64,000 bases of DNA from Typha latifolia (taxonomy: Eukaryota > Streptophyta > Magnoliopsida > Poales > Typhaceae): the NCBI GenBank assembly GCA_019914945.1, contig CM034111.1, forward strand, positions 2,418,001 through 2,482,000. The letters run 5' to 3'. Made by a program: the position numbers and the translations under genes. The notes under the pieces are model-generated. The model ran no database searches and was not told the DNA's origin. It worked only from the letters and a program-made list of their open reading frames with translations. Positions 1-12,400 of the stretch are shown one piece after another (position 1 is the first letter of the stretch; every line of letters begins with the position of its first letter).

Positions 1-440
1 GCCTGCCCCCATATATCCTCACATTCGTAATGTCCTCCCTAACTTGGGGAGTTGATTACAGACCTTCTAATTTGTCAGTACGAGAGGATTTTATCTTTTT
101 TATTTCTCTTTTCCCTTTTATATTTTTTAATGAAACAGATAAAAAGTATTAAAATGCATATGAAAATGTGATCAATTTCCTTTAAGAAAGATGAAAGGTA
201 AGGAAGTTCCCTAAACGTCATGAGAGCTCAATTAAAATAAAAAAGGAAAATGGTGTTATCGAACATATACAAGCATGTTATATTTTCATATGTAAACATA
301 TAACTCTGAAAATTATGATTGGCAATATGGTTGCCTTATATTTTACGTGATTGGATTGAGAAAATAAATTTGAAAGAATAAGAATAGATTAGCGTTAAGG
401 TTTAATCCATACTTCTCACCAAAAGTACTTGAAGTCCTAC
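1..440. other. Intronic AT-rich sequence of the SDR gene
   Basis: This stretch lies 3' of the last visible SDR exon on the minus strand. It begins with an intron donor after 441 and contains no recognisable SDR C-terminal exon. I see nothing else in it. Confidence 0.5.
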
Positions 441-2708
441 CTTTTGTACCAGAGTAAATAGGGTCAGCATACATGGGATAAAGTCCCGAGGCTGAGCCAA
501 GATTTATTATGACACCAGGCTTCTTTTTGAACCGCATCATTTGAATCTGTACAAAATAATTGAATTGATGGACCCAAATAAAGAAAAGAAGAAAAGAAAA
601 TTGAGTACATATAGTTGAAGAACTATCATGCTAACAATCTTATATCCATGAATACAAAAATGAAAGAACTAATTTTCTTATAGGAATTTTTTAATTTTCT
701 CTAAATTGGGAATCCACTTTCATCTCTTTTCTCAAGTTATCTAATTCTCTACAGATTCAAGAAGCCATTTAGATACTCCTTGCATCAAACCGAATCCTGA
801 TGTGAAGCATTTACGTTTAAGACAAACCAATCTACCCCCAATAAGACATTCAAGTAGTAAAGAGTGAAGATCAAAGATTACATAATTAAATGAGTTCATA
901 ACATTTCAAAGTAGTCAATTTCCTAATGGAATGAGATCGATGAAATTCCTATAAGTTAATCAACTTGAGAGCCACCATTTCAAGCATATATGACTAGTAA
1001 CTATTACCGCAATGCGGGTGCAGTCAATGACTGCTACGAAGTTCACATTTACTGTGCGTCTCCAGGTGGAAGTCCCGTCAGTTTTATCTTTGTGAAATAG
1101 GTTCGTCGTGACGATTCCAGCATTATTGATGCATATATCTAGTCCACCATACGTCTCCATATGCTTCTCAAAAGCAGCAACAACATCACCTATGCATGTT
1201 CATCAGTTCAAAAAATAAGGCTATCAACCAATATAACGTAAAATAAATTTACACACAAAGCTCTGATTTTGCAGTACAAAATTTATGAATCAGCACAGGC
1301 ATCAATTTTGTCCCAGTAAACTTCACCATAATGATTTACACGTCCGTAGTCACGATACAGCAAGGATTACCATGGTGCTGGCCACCAGAATAGATACGTC
1401 ACTGGCTGGTTGCTGCAGTACATATAGGGCAGCACACACTGTTCTGGATGTCATGTAGCGACGAAGGGCCCTACATAATACATACCATGCCAGCACCAAG
1501 CGTAGAAATCCTTACTATTCAACAACCAAGCAGTTATGTAGTCTCAATGCTTCTTAAGGATAACTGACATTTCTTATGCTCTCTTGAGAAACTCATGTTG
1601 GATCATCCAAAATGAACTATTTAGATCTTCATTGGAATTTAATGCACATGAGCTAAAACTTGATTAACCCTAGCATTATTGTTCATCATGGGTTAAATCT
1701 AACCAATTCTTTGCTAGAAGAAAGCTTGTAAATCTAAGATGTATAAGTATTAAAAGCTATGCAGTCTGGAAAATAATTTTAACCTTGTTTCAGATAACCA
1801 TAATGGCTATACAATCTTCAACCATATACAGAGAGTCCAAAGGTTGGTCTCCTTTTACTATTTAAGTAAGACGTGAAACTTATAAATACCGAGCACTATG
1901 AAGTTCTAGTTTCTTCAGACGTTACTCCTTTCCTTCATTTGCCCCCCAATTGCAGTCATGGCCCCAAGAAGGCCCACAAGAAGACCCAACTCAGTAATCA
2001 TAATACCAATCAAAGTTAAGTCGACAACTTTCTCTTCCCCTCATAATTATGGAGAAATAATAGAAGCAAACAAAAAAAGAAAAAAGAAAAAAACCTTTGT
2101 CTCATAAGCGAAGAGCATTAGTTCACACGTAAATATTCCATAGTGAATTTCTTTTACGAAATTAATGTATCTGATTACTTTCACTCCTTGTCTCTGAGTT
2201 ATTTCAAAACAGATTTGCATCAGAGGCCTCTATTGAAGACCAAAAGCACACTTAATAAAGAAAAAAATAGCCCTACGGTATAAACACTACACTTACTCGC
2301 ATTAGTAACATCACATTTGACAAATATAGCTGATGGAAATCTAAGATTTTCGTGGAACTTCATGTTCTCCTTTTCAATTAAGGAAGCAACTTCCTTTCCT
2401 CTCACTTCAGAGAAGTCGACAATAGTCACGAATACACCTTTCTGCGCGAGAGCCAAGCTAATCGCCTTACCTGCCGGAATCGATGAAGACGTTAGATTAC
2501 ATTACATTAGAATATATATATATATATTAGATCACAGCCTTCGAGGGAAACGTCTAATTCGATTATAAAAATCAAAATCGAAATTCCACTCCAGCTTCCA
2601 ACTCCAGAATCCTAAACCGAAGAGCAAAGGGAAGGGAAGGGAGGTGGGGTTACCGATGCCGGAGGCACCGCCGGTGACGAGGGCGGACAAGCCGGGCTTG
2701 AGCTCCAT
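441..2708 (-). CDS. Short-chain dehydrogenase/reductase (15-hydroxyprostaglandin dehydrogenase-like), 3' part missing
   Basis: Four exons are visible on the minus strand: 2654-2708, 2297-2470, 1008-1189 and 441-546. Introns are GT-AG and phases agree (1, 1, 0, 1). The protein begins MELKPGLSALVTGGASGIG, which holds the TGxxxGIG dinucleotide-binding motif. It continues with an acidic VDFSE segment at the end of beta-2 (NAD preference is inferred), a CDVTN segment, the NNAG motif, and in the last visible exon GSASG (catalytic Ser) and YSGTK (YxxxK catalytic Tyr/Lys). This is a classical SDR of about 260-280 residues; roughly the first 170 are present. The exon at 441 ends in a donor with phase 1, and I find no continuation in 1-440, so the remaining exons lie outside the window. 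The physiological substrate of plant members is not established. Family assignment is firm; substrate is unknown. Confidence 0.88.
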
Positions 2709-3967
2709 CTGGAGAGGGGCGAGGTGAGATCGGAGGCGCTTCTCGATGGGTAAATAAGGGGAAGCGTAGAATGGTTCGGAGGAGAATTAGGGAGAAGAAC
2801 GCGAGGAGGAGAGAAGGCCATGACGACGATATATTTGTAGTCTTACTATTAATACATATTTTAACAACTGGTAAAGGAGTCAAGAGTGTGAAGCTGTAAG
2901 GTGGGCGGAATGACGATTGTGTCCTCGCTTTCCTCGAGGCTAAGAATAAGAGGACGGCCATGTGATAGCACGTGCGTTAAACGTCTGTAAAAATGTTAGG
3001 ACTTATCTGCAAATTTACATTTCTTTTAATCCAGCTCATCACGTAATAGCTGACGTGTCGAATATGAACTCTCAGAATTCTTTCCTCCGATCATTTGGAA
3101 TCCGACGAGGGTTGAACGTCTTCCTCTTGCCGGCCATGCTCTCCACTTACTTCTTTTTACTATAGTTTTAGTAATGCAGAGTTGTGCGTGCTCGGATCAA
3201 CGAAGATTGCCATAGAGTTACTAATTGTTGAAGATATTTTACACCTTATTCTTGTGTCGAGCTATACTCTATTTTATTTAAAAGGTCATATCTCATCGTT
3301 GTATATTTGAATTATTAGGGCTTGATATAATTTCTTTTGATTTATTATTTTTATTGATTAAGAAATAATTCTTAATAAATTTTTTTAAAAAAATATCACA
3401 TAAAAAAATATGAACTCGAATTAATCATACAATACCACCTAATACTTGCTCATTAATTTCAGAGAAGAAAATATCAACATCAAACACACGTAGATGAGAG
3501 CAGGAAAAAGATCTGCATCACTAGAGTGCACCATTTCAATCAGAATCATTCACCCTGTTTCCTTGATGTCCTTCAAATATATATTACTCGGTCATCATCG
3601 AAACTCCTGCGAGATTAAATTAGAAAAGAAATTAAATTATGATTAATAATATTGACACGTAGCTAATAAAATGATGCTCCTATGGTTTAATGGGCTTAGA
3701 ACCTCTACTTCTTTAAAAAAAAAAAATAATAATAACAATAATGCATAGATTAACTTATGATTAACACATCGTTTTTTTAGGTTTCTGTAATCTAACTCTG
3801 TTTTGTCTGCAATTTTCATTTGACACATCAGGTTAATCTAAATTTTTTTAAGAACCTTCTTCCCAACGGTATTTTAGTAAACTTAGTTATACGAAAATTA
3901 CCACACAAAAAAAAAGAAGAAAAATTATGTAAGGTGTTATCCAAAAATTTCCCTTAATTATATGGAG
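2709..3967. other. Spacer: SDR 5' region and AT-rich intergenic DNA
   Basis: 2709-2960 is the GC-richer 5' untranslated/promoter side of the SDR gene (minus strand). The rest is AT-rich intergenic sequence with poly-A and poly-T runs. Open frames crossing 2612-2961 on the minus strand are out of phase with the SDR start and do not look like protein. Confidence 0.5.
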
Positions 3968-4360
3968 TTATGTACCGACCTGTGTAGGCTTTTTAACTTG
4001 GGCCGCTGCCGCCGTCTCCGGCGGGCCATCGTCACTTTGCCCACCCGTCTTAGCCGCCGAGGCATTTCCCTTCTTGATCCCAAGGAGCTCCCTCCACTTG
4101 ATGGCCCCCTTCGGCGGCCCACAACGGTGGCCGTTCTTGAGAGGGAGGATCCTCCCGTTGAAGAAGAGCTGGTCGGCGTCCATCATTTGATGGTTGTCCA
4201 CCGCGAACTCGAAGTCCGGGTCGGTCGTCCCCCGGGAAAGAGGCTGCGGCGGCCCCGGCTCGAGCACGAAGTCGTTGGAGAAGGAGATCCTCGGGCCCAT
4301 CGGCGGAGGCTCGCCGCAGAGGTGTTGATGGTCAGGATTCAACAGATTGATGCATGCCAT
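3968..4360 (-). CDS. Small plant-specific protein of unknown function (ISFSNDF / LFFNGRILPLK family)
   Basis: Single-exon frame of 130 residues from ATG at 4358-4360; an in-frame ATG at 4388-4390 would add ten residues. I prefer the inner start: MACINLLN fits what I recall of this family, and a TATA box around 4422-4431 would put transcription start near 4400, almost on top of the outer ATG. Recognisable segments, N to C, are PRISFSNDFVLEP, DFEFAVDNHQMMDADQLFF, NGRILPLK and WRELLGIKKG. The pattern of an acidic/aromatic DFEF box, an ADxLFFxGRILPL box and a basic WRELLG-KK tail is seen in small plant proteins distantly like membrane-associated kinase regulators. No signal peptide or membrane segment is visible. 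Coding GC is much higher than the flanks. A CAG/GTCGGT junction close to the stop could be a donor, so the true C-terminus may differ slightly. Function is not known to me. Confidence 0.7.
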   Translation of the reverse strand: MACINLLNPDHQHLCGEPPPMGPRISFSNDFVLEPGPPQPLSRGTTDPDFEFAVDNHQMMDADQLFFNGRILPLKNGHRCGPPKGAIKWRELLGIKKGNASAAKTGGQSDDGPPETAAAAQVKKPTQVGT

Positions 4361-4417
4361 GAACCAAAGAGTTTTTAAGTTAGAGTGCAAGTTTAAGTAG
4401 TTTGTTTAGTTACATAG

Positions 4418-4433
4418 ATATATGTATATATAG
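4418..4433 (-). promoter_or_regulatory. TATA box of the small unknown gene
   Basis: On the minus strand the sequence reads CCTATATATACATATA. It lies about 60-70 bases upstream of the preferred ATG at 4360, a normal distance for a plant TATA box with a short leader. Confidence 0.4.
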
Positions 4434-4445
4434 GAGGAGTGTTTT

Positions 4446-4480
4446 ATGGATGGATGGATGGATGGAAGGATGGATGGATG
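4446..4480. repeat. (ATGG)n microsatellite
   Basis: About eight tandem GGAT/ATGG units with one interruption (GGAAGGAT), in the promoter side of the small unknown gene. Confidence 0.8.
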
Positions 4481-6452
4481 TGTGCATGCATGATATATTG
4501 GTATGTAGTGGTTGAACGTGATATTGAGTAGCATCTAGATCTGAGTTATATATATATATATATAATGTTAACTATCTTTTAGAAAGATTGGAATAGATTG
4601 AGATGGAGCGTTATCTTTGCGTGTATGTGAGAGGTTCCCATGTGAGAGAAAAGTAAATAAATGAGTCGGTAGCATCAGAGGAGTTATTTGAATTATAAGG
4701 TGGCGAACTGGTGATTGCTTTGGGAGAGCTGGTTTCAGAGATATATTGGTGAACTCAGAAGAAATTGAGTAGATTTATATCAAATTAAAAGAATAATTAC
4801 ACTTAACATCGTTTTTTTATAAATACATTCTAAACTTGTTTTTATATCCACATAAATCTCTGAATTATGAGTTAATATATGAAAATAGTGATAGTTCATA
4901 AGACCTGAATATAATTAATCATAAATAAAATTGTTAAACTCAATGAGTAAATTTTATATAGGTGTGTAAATGATCTTACGTGATAAATTAGGTGGACTAA
5001 AAGTCATATAATTCTGTAAGTAACTTTGGAAATTATTTACTTAGGTACGATATTTGATGAGCAGAGATTAAAATAGTAAAAAAAACTCACGGGAGAATTA
5101 AAATTATTATCCTATTACTATCCAATATTGTGTGCTAGGCTGGAGTGTGGAGCTATTGATTTTGACTAGCTTATAAACCGTGGGGACCCAAACAGTGTAC
5201 GCCTGAGCTCTCTTGCTCCTGCCGACAAGTGCGGCTGCCACTCACATGGTCCGACCTGAATGTCCGGGACACGTGGCAGCAAAGAGAAACCTACAATGTG
5301 AATTTTTTTCCGTCTCTCTTCCGGTCTCCGGTCCCGTTGGCAAAGCTATACGTTGGAATATTTAGATTTTAATGTTTGGGATTTCTTTAGGATAATTATA
5401 CTAAGTTATTCTGAACTATTATCTAATTTTATTTATGGCTGCATGCATGCTAATTTATGTATCTTTCAGGACTGCACTCCTTGTTATATTTTGATTGTAC
5501 GTGAGGTTTGATATTCACTTTTTAGTTTATTATGATGTTTTATTATTATAACTAAGTATGATATTTGTCTCTTTCAACTTAATGAAATACATGTAGTTTT
5601 ATAAATGAATGGAATATATGCCTACGTGATTACAAAAAAGAAAAAAGAAAAAGGAATTTTCTTTTTGTTTTAATGTGTGTGTCGTCACATTAGCATAGTT
5701 TTGATGAGAAGATACTAGTGTTTATTCATATTTATTGCTTCTAGGATGAGGATATTTGGAGGAAAGACACATGGATTCGGTTCAAAGCATGAGGCTGGTC
5801 AATAGTCAATGAATTGCTTCTCAAAAAGATATAGAAAGATTGGTGCAGTAGTAGTGCTTAAGAAATAATTAACATGGGAAGAAAGAAACTTTGCAATAGG
5901 AAATTAATAATGCGGGAGGGATGAAATCAAATTTGGCTTGGGGAAGTTGATTAATTCTCTTCTTTCCAATATCTGATATTGCAAATTTGTAATACAGAAG
6001 TTTCCACTTTATTATATGATGCTTATAAAACTTTAATCAGGATTTCCCTATTTTTCTTAGAGAAAAAGAGCAGCTATAATACAAGAAGCAGCAACCAATA
6101 TTTGCGATAATTATAAAGAGAAAAAGAATCGAGGGGGAAAAACCTTTATGGGTAAATTCTGCCAATGAGATTAGCATGCATTACTTTCATCAACTATCTG
6201 CACATAATATACAAGGACTATGGTTTCTCAACAGATTTAACTAAGTAGTTTAACCTCCCTAATGACCTGAGTGCTGTTTAGCCCCTGACAATTTCTCAAG
6301 AGACTTGTAACATTTTTTACAACTTGAAGTGGTCATGTGATCCTCTGTACAAGTAATTACTCGGTGCTTGTCCATGGAATTTCAAGTATACTTCATAATT
6401 ATCCATTGGATTTTCCTCTGGCAAAGAAGAGTCAATCTCGACTGCGGCATGC
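4481..6452. other. AT-rich intergenic region
   Basis: Low-GC spacer between the small unknown gene and the RAD54 3' end. A short GC-richer stretch near 5170-5340 has no coding potential I can defend. 6060-6452 probably includes the RAD54 3' untranslated region. No gene or RNA is recognised. Confidence 0.5.
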
Positions 6453-9400
6453 TCATGTAAAATCATCATCAGATATTTCAGAAGCAGGATGTGTTCTTTT
6501 AAGCGAAGATTGATTACCCCAAGAAAGATTGGATTTCCTCAGGGCAGGAGTGCTATTCAATGATGTTCTCATTGATCTAGAAGGACCACTCGAGGATGAG
6601 CTTTGCAAATGAGAACCCGTCCTATCTAAAGCTCCATTTGATGGTGAAGACGACGACCTAATTTGCTGAGGTGAGAAAATCATGTTCTCATCTTTTCCTC
6701 GGTCTCCTTTTGGCTCATTCAACTGCTGAGCGGTTGATCTTGGCACTGATTCGACTGGAACAAGCTTCCCATCTACTTGATTGGTGAAAACAAATGTTAC
6801 CTGAAGAAAAGAAACTTAGATGGTTAAAACTATTCATCGCATCTAACTCACTGTAGCTGTCAAAGATTTTGCAGATCCATTTGGTGCTTGAACTACTATT
6901 TTTTCAGTGAACTTTAAAATCTTGATAAACAATTGTTTTTTTTTTAACTGTATGTTATCTTTTTGTGCAGATGCAAGGAACTGCATTTTCTATACATTCA
7001 GTAGCAGGGAACCACTGGTTCTATGAAATAAGATGAACTGACAAGTGCTCGTATAAAATTATGTAAGAAGTGATGCAGCTTTTATAACAAAGTTGTGGTC
7101 AAATGGATGTCTAAGATATTGCCGCACCTCATCACCAGCTGAATATTTAAGTATAGCATCAGGCACTGTTGATGGATCAGAATGATGGCCCCAACTTCCT
7201 AAATCCTCTTCGGATGGTGTTCCAAGCTGAAAAATAATATAAATAAAGCGTGCATAAGAAAGTACTATAGCTCCAAATGGAAAGAAGTATCTGAAAAGGA
7301 CAATTTTACGCCACCTGTTTCTCTGGGCTTTTTAACTTCTGCAAGCATCCTGCAATTTCCGCAAATCCACCAATATCATCAGCCACTTGATTGGTCTCTT
7401 GATCTCCTATGCTTGAATCTTTGCCATCAGTAACCCCTGTAACACAATCGGTGCCATCCTTTGCAAACAAACTATCCTTTTTACAACGTGTGCACTTCAT
7501 GTTTTCATGTATCTCAGACCTGCATATAAGATAAAACAAACACATAAAAATTCATGAGTCTTGTTCGCACTAAAACTTGTCTTTCTAAAAAGAACATGAA
7601 TCAAAGGATGCATGCCATTCATGGATTATGTAACTTTATTTTATTGGCAATTAAGTGAATAAAACTTTATTTTATTTGTATTGATAGATTTTTGTAAAAA
7701 ACATGATATAATAGAAAAATTTAAAGTCACCGATACAGTGTTCCAGTGTTCCGATGTTCAAACGACCTTCGGAGGCATTCAAACACTCTTGCCTGAGTAT
7801 GATATATTGTTCCAATGTTCAAGCGTTCGAACACCTATAGAGGTTGTTCGAACGCGAAATCCTGAGAGTAGTATTTAATTGGCATTTGAACGGCTTTTGT
7901 AGGCGTTCGAACGCAAAAGCCCGAGAATAGCATAATTTAATTGGCGTTTGAACAGTTTCTGTAAGTGTTCGAATACAAAAGCCCGAGAACAGTGGACTTT
8001 AATAGGCGTTCGAACAGCCCCAGATGTGTTTGAACGCATTTTCCCAAGATAAAAATAAATAATAGGCATTCGCCTTGGCTGTGTGGACTATTTTGCTAAG
8101 AGCATTCGAACAGCTCTCCATGCGTTCGAACGCCCTGACGAAGTTAAGCTATTCTAGACCGACTTAAACCAGGTTTGTCATCTATCTTTAAAAACCTATA
8201 TAAGTTTTTAATGCCTAAAAGATCGAGATTGATTGAAGAACGTGAATTAAAGTTTTAACAAAGATTGGAGTGGAAGCTCTTCATTGATTAAGATTTCGAG
8301 GGTTACTAAGACAAGATTCGTTCAATCTTAAGGGTCAAAAAGATCGGTGTAATCAATTACTAGAAGCAACTCATCGCGAAGTCTAACGAACAAAAGATCT
8401 TTAAATATCTATGTGAGATTCAACAAGTAATTTACAAGCAGTTCTTGTACTTACTTTTAATTAGTGATTAATTTAATCTTAGCGAAAAAGATCTGTGGTT
8501 TTTGCTCTAGTTTGGGGGTTTTCACATAAATTATGCGTATTTGCGTTGCTTACTGTTTAGCTTTCATAATTTATCGTCAAGTTTACTCGTTAAAAGTCAT
8601 ATAGTTAAGATTAGAATTAGAATTATTACTTAGGATTTTGACACAAGTATTGTAACATATGTACAATGGTAGCAAGCAAGAATATATGCCACAAGATCCA
8701 AGAGGGAGGGGTTACAGATGAGTATTGTGAGATTGGTCAAGGTTAGGACAAGCATTAGGATTTATCTTAGCATTTGACTCAATTATGAGAACTACCTTAA
8801 CGACAAAAGTGAGAGATGAGAAGCCCTAAGAGAAAGAATAAGAAGCTATTGCATCTCATCTAGACCTTTTTCTATATATTAATATCAGTGTGCTATTTTG
8901 AGAAGCCTGATCCATCAACCCTTCTTTCTTTATATATTAATATCAGTGTGCCACTTTGAGAAGGCTGATCCATCAACTCTACTAGAGTATTCTACATAAA
9001 TCTCTTATATTCATGTCTATTTCCTTTGACCTTCAGTTCTTGAAAACTTGAACGAGTGCTTAATAGACATAACCAAAAGTCCAACCCAATTATTACTTGT
9101 CCTACACTCCTACTTAATTCCAATTGACACAGATACACATTGATTGTTCCCCAGTAATCTTTTTTCACAGATACTGCATATTAGATATTATCCATATCTT
9201 CTCCAGTTGTTTCAGCATTCTTAAGAAATTTCTACATCATAATAGATGAAGTGCAACCAATACAAGCTTAAGAGACAGACAAATATTTAAATATAGGAGT
9301 TACCTGATATGCTCATGAAATGTGAAAAGATCACGTAGATTTTCCGTAGAAAGAAAACTTCCCTGTAAAAATACATGCCAGATTCATATATATGGAGGTT

Positions 9401-12400
9401 ACAAGAAATAAAGAGAGATGCTTTAGGTATACTAACCTGTGCATGAATATTCACTTGATCCTGCTGAATAACTTTTTGAAGCCCTTCTTTTGACATTTGA
9501 CGCTGGTAGACCTACAACAATAATCTCAGTATCATTTTGTCATCAATCACAATACTGTAGAATATAATCATGGTTTAGCAATAGGTTTACAGGTTCAGAG
9601 CTTCGAACCTTTTCCTCGATAGTTCCTGTGCTTAAGAACCTATAGATATAAACTCGCTTCTTTTGACCATCTCTCCAGACTCTTGCAGCAGCCTTCACAC
9701 AGGCAAAATCTATGGTAAGACAGCACTTCTTCAAAATAAAATGTATTAATTCACCAAAAAAGATAAGGATACCTGCTTATCGTTGGCAGGGTTCCAATCA
9801 GGATCAAATAGCACCAATCGATTTCCACCAATTAGATTAAGCCCACAACCACCAGCCTTGCTGCTTAGGAGAAAAACAAATTCGTCCTGCCAGGAGCATA
9901 TTACTGATTTGACCAGAAAAATGACTGTAACTCAATAGTCTTAGAAGCAAAGAAGATTACACACTTTAGATAGATCATTAAATTGGTTAACAAGCTTTTG
10001 CCTTTTACTAATGGATGTTGCTCCATCAAGCCTGACATATGGGTATCTTCTCTCCCGGCATAATTGAGCAAAAAGATCTAATGTCTGATAGAGTTTAAAA
10101 GATGATTAGGAAACACCAACAAATTTAATTAACTGGAGAAAGTACATAAGATCATAAAAGTATACATTATGAGAAAGTAGATCTATGCTACATTAACACG
10201 TGATACATGCATTAAGTTGAGTGTGCTACTGAAGAATTATGCCCATATTCTCGTACGAAAGGCCAACCCTCTCAAGGAAGAGAAGTCCGCCATGACGGAG
10301 GTTCAAATCTAATTCACAAGAAAAGGCCAAGCAAGAGACTAAAGCCTTTGAGGGAAGCATCATAAGAGGTCAAAAAGCAACTAATTGGGAGCGAATCTGC
10401 CCAGATTTTTAGATGAGAAAGAAGCTAAGGAAGTCAAGTCAATAGGAAAAAGCCAAGATATACTAATTTGAGTCCATCCAATTAATTTTTTATTTCCTCG
10501 AGCTATGAAGTCTAAACCCCAAGGGTAAGCCCTATAATGTCCAGCTTCCCCATTTCACTTGATGTATGTAAAGGATCACATGTTGCACACGAAGCATCAG
10601 AGACGAAAGTGACACCAGCTGGTTTATGTTAATGCGCTGTAGCTACTCATAAATTATACATCAGGTAAGTCCTGTCCTGCTTTGCTTAGAAGGTTGACTA
10701 GCGGTCAAGTATTATGTGAAAATGTATAAATCTAATAGAGCTGTTAGTTCTTGACAAACTTAATCATGATGCCAACAGTGAAAATTTGACAATGATACCA
10801 AGTATTGAGGATATTACAAAACCTGTAATCCATTTCCTACTCTGCGATGGAAAGATGATTAATGAAGATGATCTCATATAACAACACCTCACTAGAAGGT
10901 CATTTGAGAATATTACTTGACATAAATTTATAGAAAAGAGAAGGATTAGGGTTAATTTGGACTTATAGCAACTTCTCCTAAAATTATCTTGACTCTGAAG
11001 TCCTACTGCTGTCAGAACCAGAAAAAAAAAAAGGGGTTGAGAGAGGGGGGTGTACGTGCAGCCCCTCCCCTCTCCCTCTCCGACACGCGATGAGGCGCGG
11101 AATAGAAGGGATTTCATCTAATCCGAATAGAATTAGTTTTGATCATCTTCTAATCTATAAATTTAACCCTAATCCTCTCTCTCTCTCCTCAACCCCCTCC
11201 CCCAGCATTCTTCTCCTCAATCGTTTTCTTTCTTTTCTCACCGTCGGAGTCGTCGTTGTGGGATCGGATCGCCGGAGGAAATTGGGACCACCACACTTCT
11301 CCCCGGTGAGCCATCTTTCATCCCTCTAGTTTAATTTAAATTTAAAGAGATAGATTAGAAATACCTAATTTGTGGAATTCAGCCTCGTCAGCAAATCAGG
11401 CCGGCCGGCGGCTTCAGGTCGCAATCGCAGCGTCACCGGAAGCTTCGTGCTCCAAGCCAGTGTCGGTGATGTCTTCTAGGGAGCCCTCATGGCTCCAATC
11501 GACGCCGGCCTCAACGTCGGCCGTCGGTGGTGAGTTTTCCTCCACCTCATGAGGACGATAAAGAGAGAGAGAGAGAGAAAGATAGAGAGAGCCGAGAGGT
11601 TGAGGGTGGTCGTGAACCGCTGCCGGCAGGGCCGTCGACAGGGTCGCCGGCGGTCACTCCCTCCCTCAACCCTTCTCTTCCTCGCATTGGTCGTGAGAAG
11701 AGAAAGGGTTTGGGTGGGGCCCGGGTTTAACCCGAGCCAACCCTTTTCTTTTAAAGTTTGGGTTCGTGTTCAGGTTGGATTTCGGATCCAAAGACCCGAC
11801 CCGAACCATTTATTTGGTGGGCTGCGGGTTAGCCCGAGCCCAATTCAATTAATTTTGGTTGGGCCTCGGCCCAACCCGATTTAATTGATTTCTTTTTGGA
11901 TTGGGCCGGGCCAGTAGCAACCTAACCCAATCCAATGGGTGGGTTAAACCCATTTTAGTTTTTCTTTTAGTTTTTTTTTAAAATTTTAGAAATATTGATT
12001 TTATTCAAATTAAAATTTTGAATATTATTTATTATTTAAGGTGGTGATTTTTAGTACGTGAGCTAGAGATTTAAAATTTCGGTTGTCTTATCTAAACTCA
12101 GGTGAGTAGGTTCACTCACATATTTATTTTATTATATTTCATACTTTTGTCAGACCATGTAAATTTTCTGTGTGCAAATTATTTATTTCACTCTTACGTG
12201 CAAAAAATTAATTGTTACAATTCCTGTGTGCAAATCTATTTATTTTATCCGTACGTGCAAAAATTTAATTGTTATATTTTTTGTGTGCATTTAATCATTT
12301 TACTCAGCGCATCACCATACTTCGTGCAAATATTGAAATTTGTGAAAAAAAAAATAAGACTAGTATTAGTATGACTTAGAGAACAGTCCCAGTATAAATC

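Noticed and set aside
3962..4378. 138-residue plus-strand frame over the small unknown gene
   Set aside because: It is the antisense shadow of the minus-strand gene with the conserved motifs; Arg-rich with no domain.
11090..11884. Several plus-strand frames of 60-111 residues in RAD54 intron 13
   Set aside because: They lie inside the LTR-like insertion, are low-complexity (Pro/Ser/Arg), overlap one another, and carry no gag/pol motif.
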